Shown here: positions 24,589-35,192 of the stretch, one piece after another
Position numbering within the stretch: position 1 is the stretch's first letter
How the letters are laid out: every line of letters begins with the position of its first letter
Assembly (NCBI GenBank): GCA_013416635.1
Contig: JACCHT010000002.1
Span: forward strand, 496,001-560,000
Length of the DNA: 64,000 nucleotides
Origin: Candidatus Thiodubiliella endoseptemdiera
Lineage (GTDB): Bacteria > Pseudomonadota > Gammaproteobacteria > PS1 > Pseudothioglobaceae
Direction: 5' to 3'
The notes under the pieces: generated by a model
Databases searched by the model: none
Told to the model about the DNA's origin: nothing
The model's input: the letters and a program-made list of their open reading frames with translations, nothing else
Program-made: the position numbers and the translations under genes

Positions 24589-26733
24589 TGGTTTTGATTG
24601 AGTTGCTTAAAAATTGATAATTGATGGTGTGCTTCATCGACAGAACCCAACTGCTCAATGCCTTGCGAAATCCAGTTTTTGACCTTTTCATCGATAACAA
24701 CTGTGTCAAAAAGTTGCTGTCTTTTTGCGTCCTCAAGCATCCCTTCTGCGACCAATTTATTGATATGCCCTAAGATTGTGGGGAGCGCTAATGCGCGTTG
24801 TTGGGCGATTTCTGCTATGGGTAAATCTTGCTCAATGAGATTTAAAGTTGTTTGATAAGTGGGGTGTATTTTGTTGGATTGCTCAACTTTAGTAACAGAC
24901 GCCTCTTGCACCAAATTTTGCACGGGTTCCTGAAAATCTTCTGTTCTCAATGTTGCTAATAATGTTAAAAAACGCTTGCCATATTTTTCAATTTTTATTT
25001 TTCCAACGCCGTTAATTTGCAATAAACTGGCTTCATTATCTGGCAAAAAATGTGCCATTTCTGTCAATGTTTTGTTGTCAAAAATGATGTAAGCGGGCAT
25101 GCCTTCTTCTTGGGCGATTTCTGCTCTTAATGCTCTTAATTTTTCAAAAATTTCTGCGTCAACTTCATATTCTTGCTTTGCAATTTTCTTAGGTTTTAAT
25201 ACCTTGCTTTGCGTTTGTAAATTACTCGTGCGAATATCAACCGCCTGCTCAGACTTCATAATTTGCATCGCTAAATTCGTTAATTTCAACCCTTTAAATT
25301 CACCTATTGTTAACGCATCTATTTCTAACAAACGGTCGCCAATAACTTTCCATTCTGCTCTGCTGATGCCACTGCCAACGCCATAAACAGACAATTTTTG
25401 ATGCTCGCTATTTAAGACTTTTTGGTTTTGCGAACCCAATAAAACATCCACAATATGCCCTTGCCCAAATCGCTGTTCGGTGCGATAAACCGTCGATAAA
25501 AACATTTTCGCCTGCTCGCTAATATCGCTGCGTTCAACATCAGGGTTTAGGCAATTATCACATTGGGTTTTGCACGCTAGCATTTCATCGTCAAAATAAT
25601 GACTTAATGCTTGATGTCGGCAACCTTCAGAAAAAGCGTATTTTTTAATTAAACTGAGTTTGTGGTAAGCGGCACTTCGATAAGTTTCGTCTTCAATATC
25701 AGCGATAAAACGCCCTAATAAGCCCAAATCTCCTGTGGAATAAAGCAATAAAACTTCACTAGGTAGCCCATCTCTACCCGCTCTGCCCATTTCTTGATAA
25801 TAGGCTTCCATGGTTTTTGGAATTGACATATGCACGACAAAGCGGATGTTGCTCTTGTCAATGCCCATACCAAAGGCGATGGTGGCAACCATAATATCGA
25901 TGTCATCATTCACAAATTGATTGAATGCCTGATGGCGTTCTGTTGCTGACAAACCTGCGTGGTAGGCACTTGCTTTTAAACCCTGTTTTTTAAAAAGCAC
26001 TGAGTGTTTCGGTATTTTTGCGTGAAAGGGTGTAAATAATACCTTGTTCATTTTGATGATTTTGCAAAAAATCCATCAATTGTAATTGCCCATTTCCTTG
26101 TCGTGGTTTGACATTGATAAATAAATTATCTCTAAAAATTTTGCCACGAATAATATTACTGTCTTTAAACTGTAATTGATGAACAATGTCTTTTTCCACT
26201 TGTGTGGTTGCTGTTGCGGTAAAAGCAGCGACACCGATATCGGGAAAATGGGTTTTTAACAAGCCTAATTGACGGTAATCTGAGCGAAATTCATGTCCCC
26301 ATTCACTCACACAATGGGCTTCATCAACAGCAAAAAAAGCAATATTGAGGGTGCTTAAAAACTGTAAAAAATAGCTGTTTTGCAATCGTTCTGGTGCGAC
26401 AAAAACAAATTTTATTTCACCCTTTTTTAAGCCAACCTCCGCCTGATTATTTTCTTCATGACTTTGCAATGACGACATCATCACCGCCTGAATACCCTTG
26501 GCTGTCAAGCCATGCACTTGGTCCTGCATCAATGCCAATAAAGGCGAAACCACAACCACAACGCCATCCATTAGTAAACCTGGCAATTGATAACACAGCG
26601 ATTTACCACCCCCTGTCGGCAGGATTAATAAAACATCTTCACGATTAAAAATTTTGTCAACAACCACTTCTTGTAGTGGACGAAAACCATCAAACCCAAA
26701 AGTATTGTGTAGGATTTGATGTTTATCAGGCAT
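24585..26733 (-). CDS. recQ: ATP-dependent DNA helicase RecQ (frame broken)
   Basis: Two frames together encode a full RecQ of about 715 residues. Walker A is LPTGGGKSLCYQLP, the DExH box VDEAHCVSEWGHEFR, motifs V-VI ATIAFGMGIDKSNIRFVVH and YYQEMGRAGRDG. Zn ligands lie in CDNCLNP. The HRDC domain (IIFDNKTLTEMAHFLP) and a C-terminal helix-turn-helix (LPIAEIAQQRALALPTILGH) follow. The break near 25,990 is a T5 run that needs to be T6, so it is likely a homopolymer error. RecQ unwinds DNA in recombination repair. Confidence 0.92.
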
Positions 26734-26738
26734 AATTT

Positions 26739-27570
26739 TTACAGTTGATCTTCTAAAAATCCGTTTTTCTTAGTGACACAATCAATATCCTGCAAGGCTT
26801 TTAGCATTTCAGACATTTTATCAATCGGAATCATATTCGGCCCATCGCTAAGTGCATCGTTAGGATTTGGATGAGTTTCCATAAAAAATCCTGAGACACC
26901 AACGGCTGCCGCGGCTCTAGCAACGACTGGCACCATTTCTCTTTGCCCGCCAGATGTGCCGCCTTGCCCACCGGGCTGTTGTACAGAATGCGTGGCATCA
27001 AAAACAATCGGTTGCCCCGTGGAACGCATACTAGATAAGCCACGCATATCGGAAATCAAAGTATTGTAGCCAAATGAAGTGCCACGGTCGCACAATGTAA
27101 TTTGCTGATTACCTGTTTCAAAGACTTTATCAACTACATTTTGCATATCCCACGGTGCTTGGAATTGGCCTTTTTTGATATTAACAGGAATCCCTTGCTT
27201 GCAAACATTTTGAATAAAGTTAGTTTGACGCACTAAAAAAGCGGGGGTTTGCATCATATCTACCACTGATGCAACTTCATCTAATGGAGTGTCTTCGTGA
27301 ACATCGGTTAAAACTGGCACGCCAATTTCGTCTTTAACTTTCTGCAAAATACGCAACCTTCTTCAATTCCCAAGCCCCTAAAACTATTGGTACTAGTGCG
27401 ATTTGCCTTATCATAAGACGATTTATAAATAAAATTGATACCAATTCGTCAGTAACTTGCTTCAAATAAGCAGCAGTTTCCATCGCTAGCGCTTCAGATT
27501 CAATTACGCAAGGACCTGCGATAAGGAAAAATGGGTATTCAAGGCCGACTTCAAAATCTAATAATTTCAT
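26739..27570 (-). CDS. kdsA: 3-Deoxy-8-phosphooctulonate synthase (frame broken twice)
   Basis: KDO8P synthase condenses PEP and arabinose-5-phosphate for lipopolysaccharide. The start [13 protein letters not shown] and the later segments [43 protein letters not shown] and [17 protein letters not shown] are all conserved. Two one-base losses (near 27,354 in AA and near 27,441 in CC) shift the frame; restoring them gives the expected [12 protein letters not shown] and [16 protein letters not shown]. The gene is indispensable for most Gram-negatives, so the breaks are probably sequencing errors. It is divergent from trpC. Confidence 0.93.
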
Positions 27571-27616
27571 ATTATTGTTTATTATAAAAACTCAGCGTCA
27601 ATTATATTCGTTTAAA

Positions 27617-28422
27617 ATGACAACTATGACAAATACGCCCGACATTCTTAAAAAAATTATTGCCCGCAAGGAAGAGGAGATTGCCGCTCGTAAAGAAGTG
27701 ATTTCTGCAAAAAAAATGCTTGAAACTGCCTATAATAACCGTGATACACAAGACTTTTACCAAGCATTAAAGGACAAAGCAGATTTAAAACAGAACGCCG
27801 TTATTGCAGAAATCAAAAAAGCATCACCTTCTAAAGGCATATTGCGTGAAGATTTTAACCCAGTTGAAATTGCTAAAAGTTATCAAAAAGCAGGGCAGCG
27901 TGTTTATCAGTGCTGACCGACAAAGATTTTTTCCAAGGTGATGATCAATATTTGACCGATGTGCGGAATGCTGTATCAATCCCCGTTTTACGCAAAGAAT
28001 TCATCATTGACCCTTACCAAGTTTACGAATCCAGAACGCTCGGTGCCGATTGCATTTTGCTCATTGGTGCTTGTTTAACTGATGAGCAAATGGAAGACCT
28101 TGCAATGCGTGCGATTGCCATCAATATGGATGTGTTGGTTGAGGTGCACAATATGGAGGAATTACTTCGCACTTCACAATTAGGCTTACCGATGATTGGC
28201 ATCAATAATCGCAACCTACACTCTTTTGATGTGTCTTTAAATACTACGATTGAACTAATGAAAGCAGTGCCAGAAGACACTTTAATCATTACTGAAAGCG
28301 GTATTTTGACTGCAGAAGATGTTGCTTTTATGCGTGAAAATGAAATTTACAGTTTCTTAGTCGGCGAGGCATTTATGCGTCAGGACAATCCAGGCATAGC
28401 ATTACAAGAAATGTTCAAATGA
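27617..28422 (+). CDS. trpC: Indole-3-glycerol phosphate synthase (frame broken)
   Basis: Two frames together encode TrpC, which closes the indole ring in tryptophan synthesis. The conserved stretches [27 protein letters not shown]-like [49 protein letters not shown] and FLVGEAFMR are present. The break near 27,894 lies in GGG where GGGG would restore [12 protein letters not shown]. The start is the ATG at 27,617 (or 27,626). It overlaps the osmC-like gene by 4 bp. Confidence 0.93.
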
Positions 28423-28829
28423 ATACAGTTAAATGGGTTGATGGCATGACAATGATTGGCGAATCTGCCAGCGGACATACCATTGTGATGGATGGTCCAA
28501 AAACATTAGGGGGTAAAAATCTCGGCGTGCGTCCAATGGAAATGTTGCTACTCGGCATGGGTGGTTGCACCACAGTTGATGTGGTGTCCACACTGAAAAA
28601 AATGCGTGAAGAAGTGCATGATTGTCGTGTAGAAATCAGTGCAGAACGCTCCGAAGAACACCCAAAAGTTTTTACTAATATCCACCTACATTTTATTATT
28701 GAAGGCAGTAACTTAAATGACAAAAAAATTGAAAAAGCCATTAGTTTATCCGCAGATAAATACTGCTCTGCTTCTATTATGCTCGGTAAAACTGCCACTG
28801 TCACTCACGACTTTGAAACTTATGAATAA
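28419..28829 (+). CDS. OsmC-family peroxidase
   Basis: A 136-residue OsmC/Ohr-family protein. The first cysteine is in LLGMGGCTTVDVVSTLKKMR and the second in SADKYCSASIML, the pair used to reduce organic hydroperoxides in this family. It resembles the YhfA branch. It overlaps trpC by 4 bp and the next small membrane-protein gene by 8 bp. Confidence 0.9.
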   Translation: MNTVKWVDGMTMIGESASGHTIVMDGPKTLGGKNLGVRPMEMLLLGMGGCTTVDVVSTLKKMREEVHDCRVEISAERSEEHPKVFTNIHLHFIIEGSNLNDKKIEKAISLSADKYCSASIMLGKTATVTHDFETYE

Positions 28830-29043
28830 CATCTGGGGTTGGGTTGGCACAATCACAGGTATCACTGGCGGTATATTAGTGGCGCTTAATTTTGAATATT
28901 CAAAATTTGGCTATATTTTCTTTATGATTTCCGCGGTTAGTTGGGCTGTTCAAGGGTTAAAAAATGATGACAAATCGTTAGTCCTGCTCAACACTGTTTT
29001 TATTTGCGTCAATGCATTAGGTATGTACCGTTGGTTTTATTAG
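28822..29043 (+). CDS. Small inner-membrane protein
   Basis: A 73-residue hydrophobic protein with two or three transmembrane segments (WGWVGTITGITGGILVALNF, YIFFMISAVSWAVQGL, LVLLNTVFICVNALGM). It resembles small YgjV/PnuC-like membrane proteins, but no function can be given. The start overlaps osmC. The final G of its stop codon TAG belongs to the MITE inserted there; before insertion the stop would have been TAA. Confidence 0.7.
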   Translation: MNNIWGWVGTITGITGGILVALNFEYSKFGYIFFMISAVSWAVQGLKNDDKSLVLLNTVFICVNALGMYRWFY

Positions 29044-29203
29044 AGACCTTTGCATAAATATGAATAATCATCAAAACGCCATCTTTCATCAAATTACAAA
29101 CTTTTTAAAAACACCCTTAGCCCTGCTAGGAGTGGATTTAAAAAATTTCCAATTTAATAAAATCTGTCATTTTGCTAATCATCCCTATTTATGCAAAGGT
29201 CTC
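29043..29203 (+). repeat. MITE copy 5, at a gene start
   Basis: A 161-bp copy with target duplication TATTA. Its left end completes the stop codon of the upstream gene and its right end supplies an ATG (29,191) for the downstream one. Confidence 0.95.
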
Positions 29204-29538
29204 TATTAATCTTCTTCGCTCTTTCTTTCACTGCTTATGCGGATAATCCAATTCGTGTAGAATTAGAAAAACTGGATATAGAAGCTATACTTGAACGCCA
29301 ACAACAGCGCAGTCAAATTGAAATTGACCTTTATTATAAAAAACAAAAAGATAAACAAACAATTTACCAATATCAGTCCAAATCTAATAAACCACAGTGG
29401 AATAAAACTGAAAATGCCTTATCAAATATTGAAAAAAGTATAGAAAATAAATTACAATTTAAAGGTAGTTTAGGCGAAATCAAGGTTAAACCCGGCCTTA
29501 AACAAAAAATTAATGTTAAGTACAAATATGCTTTCTAA
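29191..29538 (+). CDS. Small secreted protein whose start codon comes from the MITE
   Basis: A 115-residue protein with a signal peptide (LLIFFALSFTAYA, cleavage before DNPIRVE). The mature part is highly charged and helical (LEAILERQQQRSQIE-like Glu/Gln/Lys-rich stretch, residues 18-90) and ends KQKINVKYKYAF. The first four residues (M-Q-R-S) are encoded by the MITE end. In the reconstructed pre-insertion sequence the frame extends back to a TTG at 29,031 (LVLLIFFALS), which could have been the original start. There is no Shine-Dalgarno sequence before the MITE-borne ATG, so expression is uncertain. Function is unknown. Confidence 0.6.
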   Translation: MQRSLLIFFALSFTAYADNPIRVELEKLDIEAILERQQQRSQIEIDLYYKKQKDKQTIYQYQSKSNKPQWNKTENALSNIEKSIENKLQFKGSLGEIKVKPGLKQKINVKYKYAF

Positions 29539-29539
29539 T

Positions 29540-29700
29540 GAGACCTTTGCATAAATATGAATAATCATCAAAACGCCATCTTTCATCAAATTACAAACTT
29601 TTTAAAAACACCCTTAGCCCTGCTAGGAGTGGATTTAAAAAATTTCCAATTTAATAAAATCTGTCATTTTGCTAATCATCCCTATTTATGCAAAGGTCTC
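29540..29700 (+). repeat. MITE copy 6, upstream of tRNA-Ser
   Basis: A 161-bp copy with target duplication CTAAT. It ends 38 bp before the tRNA gene, where the -35 region of the tRNA promoter would be. Confidence 0.95.
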
Positions 29701-29738
29701 CTAATATTTTTTTATTTCAAGTATAATACTTTTCTCAC

Positions 29739-29831
29739 GGAGAGTTGGCCGAGTTGGCTGAAGGCGCGCCCCTGCTAAGGGCGTATAGGGTTTATCCCCT
29801 ATCGAGGGTTCGAATCCCTCACTCTCCGCCA
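29739..29831 (+). tRNA. tRNA-Ser (anticodon GCU), CCA encoded
   Basis: The acceptor stem GGAGAGT pairs with ACTCTCC, the anticodon loop is CTGCTAA with anticodon GCT, a long variable arm follows (class II tRNA), and the T arm is GAGGG-TTCGAAT-CCCTC. The discriminator G and CCA are encoded. A TATAAT box is present at 29,722-29,727; the -35 region falls at the MITE boundary and is poor. Confidence 0.97.
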
Positions 29832-29873
29832 TATTACCTTTTACGCATCATCTTTTTTCTTCTTGGCTGCGTT

Positions 29874-29934
29874 GAATTTCAAAAAATACTTAGTTACATA
29901 GTTTTTTCTATGTGCTTTCGTATTTCTGAAATTC
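29874..29934. repeat. Imperfect 61-nt stem-loop
   Basis: GAATTTCA pairs with TGAAATTC, AATAC with GTATT and CATAG with CTATG, around a TTTTTT loop, with 7x7 and 3x2 internal loops. It lies 43 bp after the tRNA. It could be a processing or terminator structure, or a mobile palindromic unit; I see no second copy in the window. Confidence 0.5.
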
Positions 29935-29998
29935 GCCTTACCAGAAGAAAAATACTTGTAATAATTCTAATGCTTTTTTTAATTGCATAAAACTTATT

Positions 29999-30155
29999 GA
30001 GACCTTTGCATAAATATGAATAATCATCAAAACGCCATCTTTCATCAAATTCAAACTTTTTAAAACACCCTTAGCCGGGCTAAGGGTGATTTAAAAATTT
30101 CCAATTTAATAAAATCTGTCATTTTGCTAATCATCCCTATTTATGCAAAGGTCTC
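29999..30155 (+). repeat. MITE copy 7, degenerate, with 19-bp flanking duplication
   Basis: A 157-bp copy with several small deletions in the middle. Unlike the others it is flanked by a 19-bp direct repeat (TAATTGCATAAAACTTATT, 29,980-29,998 and 30,156-30,174). Confidence 0.92.
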
Positions 30156-30229
30156 TAATTGCATAAAACTTATTAAAGATATTTACCCTATTTCAATATC
30201 CTTACTAATATATAACAAACAAAAGTTAG

Positions 30230-30281
30230 GGGTTGTGAATAAAACTGATTCATATCCATCCACATATTTTATTTACAACCC
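30230..30281. other. Hairpin upstream of thiG
   Basis: Two 15-nt arms (GGGTTGTGAATAAAA and TTTTATTTACAACCC) pair with one mismatch around a 22-nt loop. No gene lies between the MITE and thiG, so this may be a leader structure or a relic. It does not match the TPP riboswitch. Confidence 0.45.
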
Positions 30282-30351
30282 TTGAGTCTTAGTAGTATCA
30301 AAACCCTATTTTTTAAGGTAAAATTTTCAGATTATTTACACCAATCTTATT

Positions 30352-31131
30352 ATGACTGACACCCCTTTAATAATTGCAGGAAAAATATACAACTCTCGTT
30401 TGTTGGTTGGCTCGGGCAAGTATAAAGACCTTAATGAGACTAAATTAGCAACAGAGGCTGCGGAAGCAGATATTATTACGGTGGCAATTCGTCGGACCAA
30501 TATCGGACAAGATGTGAATGAGCCCAATTTATTGGATGTTGTATCACCAGAAAAATATACCATTTTGCCAAATACAGCAGGTTGTTACACTGCCAAAGAT
30601 GCGGTACGGACTTGTCAATTAGCGCGTGAATTATTGGGTGGGCATAACTTGGTTAAATTGGAAGTATTGGGTGATGAAAAAACACTTTACCCGAACATTG
30701 TTGAAACTTTAGTCGCTGCACAAATCTTGGTAGATGACGGTTTTAATGTAATGGTTTATACCAGCGATGACCCAATTATTGCTAAAGAATTAGAAAATAT
30801 CGGCTGTTGTGCTGTAATGCCGCTCGCCTCACTCATCGGCTCAGGACAAGGTGTTACTAACCCTGCCAACATCAAACTCATCAAACAACACGCCAATGTG
30901 CCTGTACTCGTTGATGCAGGTATAGGCTGTGCAAGTGATGCAGCAAAAGCGATGGAACTCGGTTGTGATGGCGTATTAATGAACTCTGCAATCGCCAATG
31001 CTGAAAACCCAATCTTGATGGCAAGTGCGATGAAACATGCTGTTATTGCAGGCCGTGAATCTTTCCTTGCAGGTCGAATGATAAAAAAAGCTTATGCTTC
31101 AGCTTCATCGCCGATGGAGAATTTAATTTAA
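30352..31131 (+). CDS. thiG: Thiazole synthase
   Basis: A 259-residue TIM-barrel enzyme that makes the thiazole phosphate moiety of thiamine from deoxyxylulose-5-phosphate, ThiS thiocarboxylate and dehydroglycine. Motifs are [51 protein letters not shown] (with the Schiff-base Lys), [17 protein letters not shown] and [27 protein letters not shown]. No other thiamine genes are nearby and no TPP riboswitch was seen. A MITE follows the stop codon by 2 bp. Confidence 0.96.
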   Translation: MTDTPLIIAGKIYNSRLLVGSGKYKDLNETKLATEAAEADIITVAIRRTNIGQDVNEPNLLDVVSPEKYTILPNTAGCYTAKDAVRTCQLARELLGGHNLVKLEVLGDEKTLYPNIVETLVAAQILVDDGFNVMVYTSDDPIIAKELENIGCCAVMPLASLIGSGQGVTNPANIKLIKQHANVPVLVDAGIGCASDAAKAMELGCDGVLMNSAIANAENPILMASAMKHAVIAGRESFLAGRMIKKAYASASSPMENLI

Positions 31132-31133
31132 TT

Positions 31134-31303
31134 GAGACCTTACATAAATAGGGATAACTAGCAAAATGTCAGATTTTATTAAATTGGAAATTTTTTAAAT
31201 CCACTCCTAGCAGGGCTAAGGGTGTTTTTAAAAAGTTTGTAATTTGATGAAAGATGGCGTTTTGATGATTATTCATATTTATGCAAAGGTCTCCAAAGGT
31301 CTC
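31134..31303 (-). repeat. MITE copy 8 with a duplicated end
   Basis: A reverse-orientation copy, target duplication TAATT. The left end lacks TGC (GAGACCTTACATAAATA), and the right end is extended by a repeated CAAAGGTCTC. It fills the space between convergent thiG and pepA. Confidence 0.93.
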
Positions 31304-31306
31304 TAA

Positions 31307-32628
<1,322 letters not shown>

Positions 32629-32693
32629 TTTTTTTACAACCTGTTTTGATAAAATAATGCGTATAATTTTATCATTTTCCACACAGACTTATT

Positions 32694-33413
32694 ATGTTTA
32701 AATTATTACTCATTATCTCAGTATTATTTATCAATACTGCCTTTGCCAATAAAGTCGATATCGTCAACAGTCTTAGTCCTTTTTTCGGAGAAATAAAGAA
32801 AAAAGATGTTTCTAAAACTAAATTTGATGGCGTGTATGAAGTCATTTTGCACAATCCAATCAAATCATTACTCATCTCAGCCGATGGTAAATACTTAATT
32901 CAAGGTGATATTATCAACCTACAAACAGGCACACCGCTAAAAGCAAGTTCACATATTAACGGTATTAAACAAGCATTAATCGGTACCATTAATAATAAAG
33001 ATAAAATCATTTTCAAAGCAAAAAATGAAAAATATAGTGTCCATGTCTTTACCGATGTCGATTGCCCCTACTGCAAAAAATTACACGCACAAATGTCGAA
33101 AATGAACGCACTCGGCATCACCATCAAATACCTTGCCATGCCACTCAAATCACTCCATCCAACTGCTCAAGGAAAAATGGAAAAAATTTGGTGTGCAGAC
33201 GACAGGGTAAAAGCAATGAATGACTACAAAACCAAAAATATAATCCCAGATTCAGAAGCCTGCAAAAATCCAGTCGCAAAACAATTATTAATCGCAAAGC
33301 AACTTGGCATACAAGGCACACCCGCTATTTTCCTTGCTGATGGAACACACATACCTGGTTATTTACCTGCCAAAAAACTTTTAAAAGAAATCCAGAAGAA
33401 ACTTGGAAAATAA
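32694..33413 (+). CDS. dsbC: DsbC-family thiol:disulfide interchange protein
   Basis: A 239-residue periplasmic protein with signal peptide (LLLIISVLFINTAFA). An N-terminal dimerisation domain (about 20-80) and a thioredoxin domain with FTDVDCPYCKKLHAQM (active site CPYC) and cis-Pro in GTPAIFLADG match DsbC/DsbG disulfide isomerases. It has a second Cys pair typical of DsbC (about residues 163 and 182). It overlaps rsmB by 11 bp. Confidence 0.92.
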   Translation: MFKLLLIISVLFINTAFANKVDIVNSLSPFFGEIKKKDVSKTKFDGVYEVILHNPIKSLLISADGKYLIQGDIINLQTGTPLKASSHINGIKQALIGTINNKDKIIFKAKNEKYSVHVFTDVDCPYCKKLHAQMSKMNALGITIKYLAMPLKSLHPTAQGKMEKIWCADDRVKAMNDYKTKNIIPDSEACKNPVAKQLLIAKQLGIQGTPAIFLADGTHIPGYLPAKKLLKEIQKKLGK

Positions 33414-34638
33414 TACTCGACTCATTGCCCTAAATGCAATCTGTTCAGTTGTTTTAAAGAAAAAATCACTCTCTACTTTTCCCTACCCAAACGATGTCAG
33501 TTCGTTGACAAAATCTTTGGTTTTTGGCACTTTGCGTTTTTATCACCAACTCAACGACATTGTCACTGAACGACTCAAACACTCATTAGAAAAAGAAGAT
33601 TTAAACATTCACTGCTTGATGATTTTAGGTGCTTACCAAATTTTGCACAGCAATATTGCCGAACACGCCAGTATTTTCGAAACCGTGAATATCGCTGAAA
33701 CCATTGGACAACCATGGGCAAAACCATTAGTGAATGCCATCTTGCGACAGATTCAACGCGATAAAGAAAAACTACTCAAACAAACACATTATTCACACCC
33801 AACTTGGCTATTAAAAAAAATCAAGCAGTATTACCCCAACGATTTTGAACAAATATTCAAGCAGAACAATACCCAAGCACCAATGACACTTCGCCTACAT
33901 CCACAGCACGATATTGACGCCAACCTTGACGCGACAAAAATCACAGTTGCACCGCAAGCACGAGTTTTAAATCAGGCAATGGATGTGTATGATATTCTTG
34001 ATTTCAACGAAGGCTCGTGCTTCGTCCAAGATGCTTCTGCCCAACTCGCAGGACACTTACTTAATCCAAAAAACACCGATTTAATTCTCGACGCCTGCTG
34101 TGCTCCTGGTGGCAAGACTACCCACCTCAGCGAACTCGCACCAACATCTAAAATTATTGCCCTAGACAGTAGCAATGACCGCCTAAAACGCGTCCAAGAA
34201 AATATCAATAGATTTAAAATCAACAACATTAGCCTCACGCAAGGCAATGCCCAAACTCAAGATTGGTGGGACGGAAAATTATTCGACAAAATTTTGCTTG
34301 ATGCACCCTGTTCGGCCACTGGCGTTATTCGTCGTCATCCTGATATCAAATTACTACGAAAACCCAAAGATATCAGCGTTTTAGTTGCTCTACAAAAAGA
34401 CATTCTCAATAATTTATGGACAATGCTTAAACCAGGTGGCATATTACTCTATGCCACTTGCTCCGTCCTAAAAAATGAAAATGAAACTCAAATTGCGCAG
34501 TTTTTACAAAACCACTCAGATGCAATAGAAGAAAAAATCATGCTTGATTGGGGGCTTAAAACCACTCACGGCAAACAACAAATACCCTGTTATGAGTTTG
34601 ATGGCTTTTATTACGCCATACTTAAAAAATTGGTGTAG
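33403..34638 (+). CDS. rsmB: 16S rRNA (cytosine-967 C5) methyltransferase
   Basis: A 411-residue SAM enzyme. The N-terminal NusB-like RNA-binding domain (to about 140) is followed by the methyltransferase domain: DACCAPGGKTTHLSEL (SAM), LLDAPCSATGVIRRHPDIK with the catalytic PC motif, and YATCSVLKNENETQI with the second catalytic Cys. It methylates C967 of 16S rRNA. The start is TTG, overlapping the dsbC stop. Confidence 0.94.
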   Translation: MENNTRLIALNAICSVVLKKKSLSTFPYPNDVSSLTKSLVFGTLRFYHQLNDIVTERLKHSLEKEDLNIHCLMILGAYQILHSNIAEHASIFETVNIAETIGQPWAKPLVNAILRQIQRDKEKLLKQTHYSHPTWLLKKIKQYYPNDFEQIFKQNNTQAPMTLRLHPQHDIDANLDATKITVAPQARVLNQAMDVYDILDFNEGSCFVQDASAQLAGHLLNPKNTDLILDACCAPGGKTTHLSELAPTSKIIALDSSNDRLKRVQENINRFKINNISLTQGNAQTQDWWDGKLFDKILLDAPCSATGVIRRHPDIKLLRKPKDISVLVALQKDILNNLWTMLKPGGILLYATCSVLKNENETQIAQFLQNHSDAIEEKIMLDWGLKTTHGKQQIPCYEFDGFYYAILKKLV

Positions 34639-34703
34639 AATTACCTAATATTTTTTTATTTAAAGGATATTTTATATAACTCTTATAACTCTCGGAGGAG
34701 AAC

Positions 34704-35120
34704 ATGAAAAAAATACTACTAGGTATTACTACATTAATACTGCTAACATTAAACGTTCAAGCAGCTAATCCAAAATATGTCATTCAGGTCAGTACAGATG
34801 ATGCTAGAACACAAAAAATTGCACTTAATAATGCAGTTAACTTACAAAAGCATTATGGTGGTGCAGACAAGGTCGACATTGAAATTGTTGCTTTTGGTCC
34901 AGGTTTAGGCATTTTAACAACAAACAATAAAAACTCTAGTCGCGTAGAAAGAATGGCGTTAAATAATATTAAATTTAGTGCCTGTCAAAATACTATGCGT
35001 GGTTTTAAGAAAAAGAAAGGTCATTTTCCAACATTAACTGATGGTGTTGATAAAACACCTGCTGGTGTGGTCCGAATTGGCGAACTACAACAACAAGGTT
35101 ATTCATATATTCGACCTTAA
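34704..35120 (+). CDS. Periplasmic DsrE/F-like protein
   Basis: A 138-residue protein with signal peptide (ILLGITTLILLTLNVQA) and a DsrE-fold domain (YVIQVSTDDARTQKIALNNAVNLQ, VDIEIVAFGPGLGILT). A single Cys lies in FSACQNTMRG near the end of the fold, where sulfur-carrying DsrE proteins have their active Cys. Such proteins are common in sulfur oxidisers, but the secreted form's role is unknown. The ribosome binding site is GGAGGAGA. Confidence 0.85.
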   Translation: MKKILLGITTLILLTLNVQAANPKYVIQVSTDDARTQKIALNNAVNLQKHYGGADKVDIEIVAFGPGLGILTTNNKNSSRVERMALNNIKFSACQNTMRGFKKKKGHFPTLTDGVDKTPAGVVRIGELQQQGYSYIRP

Positions 35121-35135
35121 GGAAAAGTAGCAAAC

Positions 35136-35178
35136 TATCTAATAAAATAGGCGCTTTAAGCGCCTATTTTATTAGATA
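35136..35178. terminator. Bidirectional terminator between dsrE-like and lon
   Basis: A perfect 21-bp inverted repeat with a minimal loop. Its core is AGGCGCTT-T-AAGCGCCT, flanked by ATAAAAT/ATTTTAT. It serves both converging genes. Confidence 0.92.
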
Positions 35179-35192
35179 ACTGGTTATTTTTT

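Noticed and set aside
29557-29778. Frame starting MNNHQNAIFHQITNFLKTPL inside MITE copies
   Set aside because: The same frame opens in every copy, has no ribosome binding site and runs out into unrelated flanks, here into a tRNA. It is a consequence of the repeat sequence, not a gene.
29745-29990. 81-codon frame over the tRNA-Ser gene
   Set aside because: It begins inside the tRNA and continues through the stem-loop; the tRNA structure explains the sequence.
30156-30351. TPP riboswitch before thiG
   Set aside because: The conserved CUGAGA and GGGGUG-type core elements are missing; only a plain hairpin is present.
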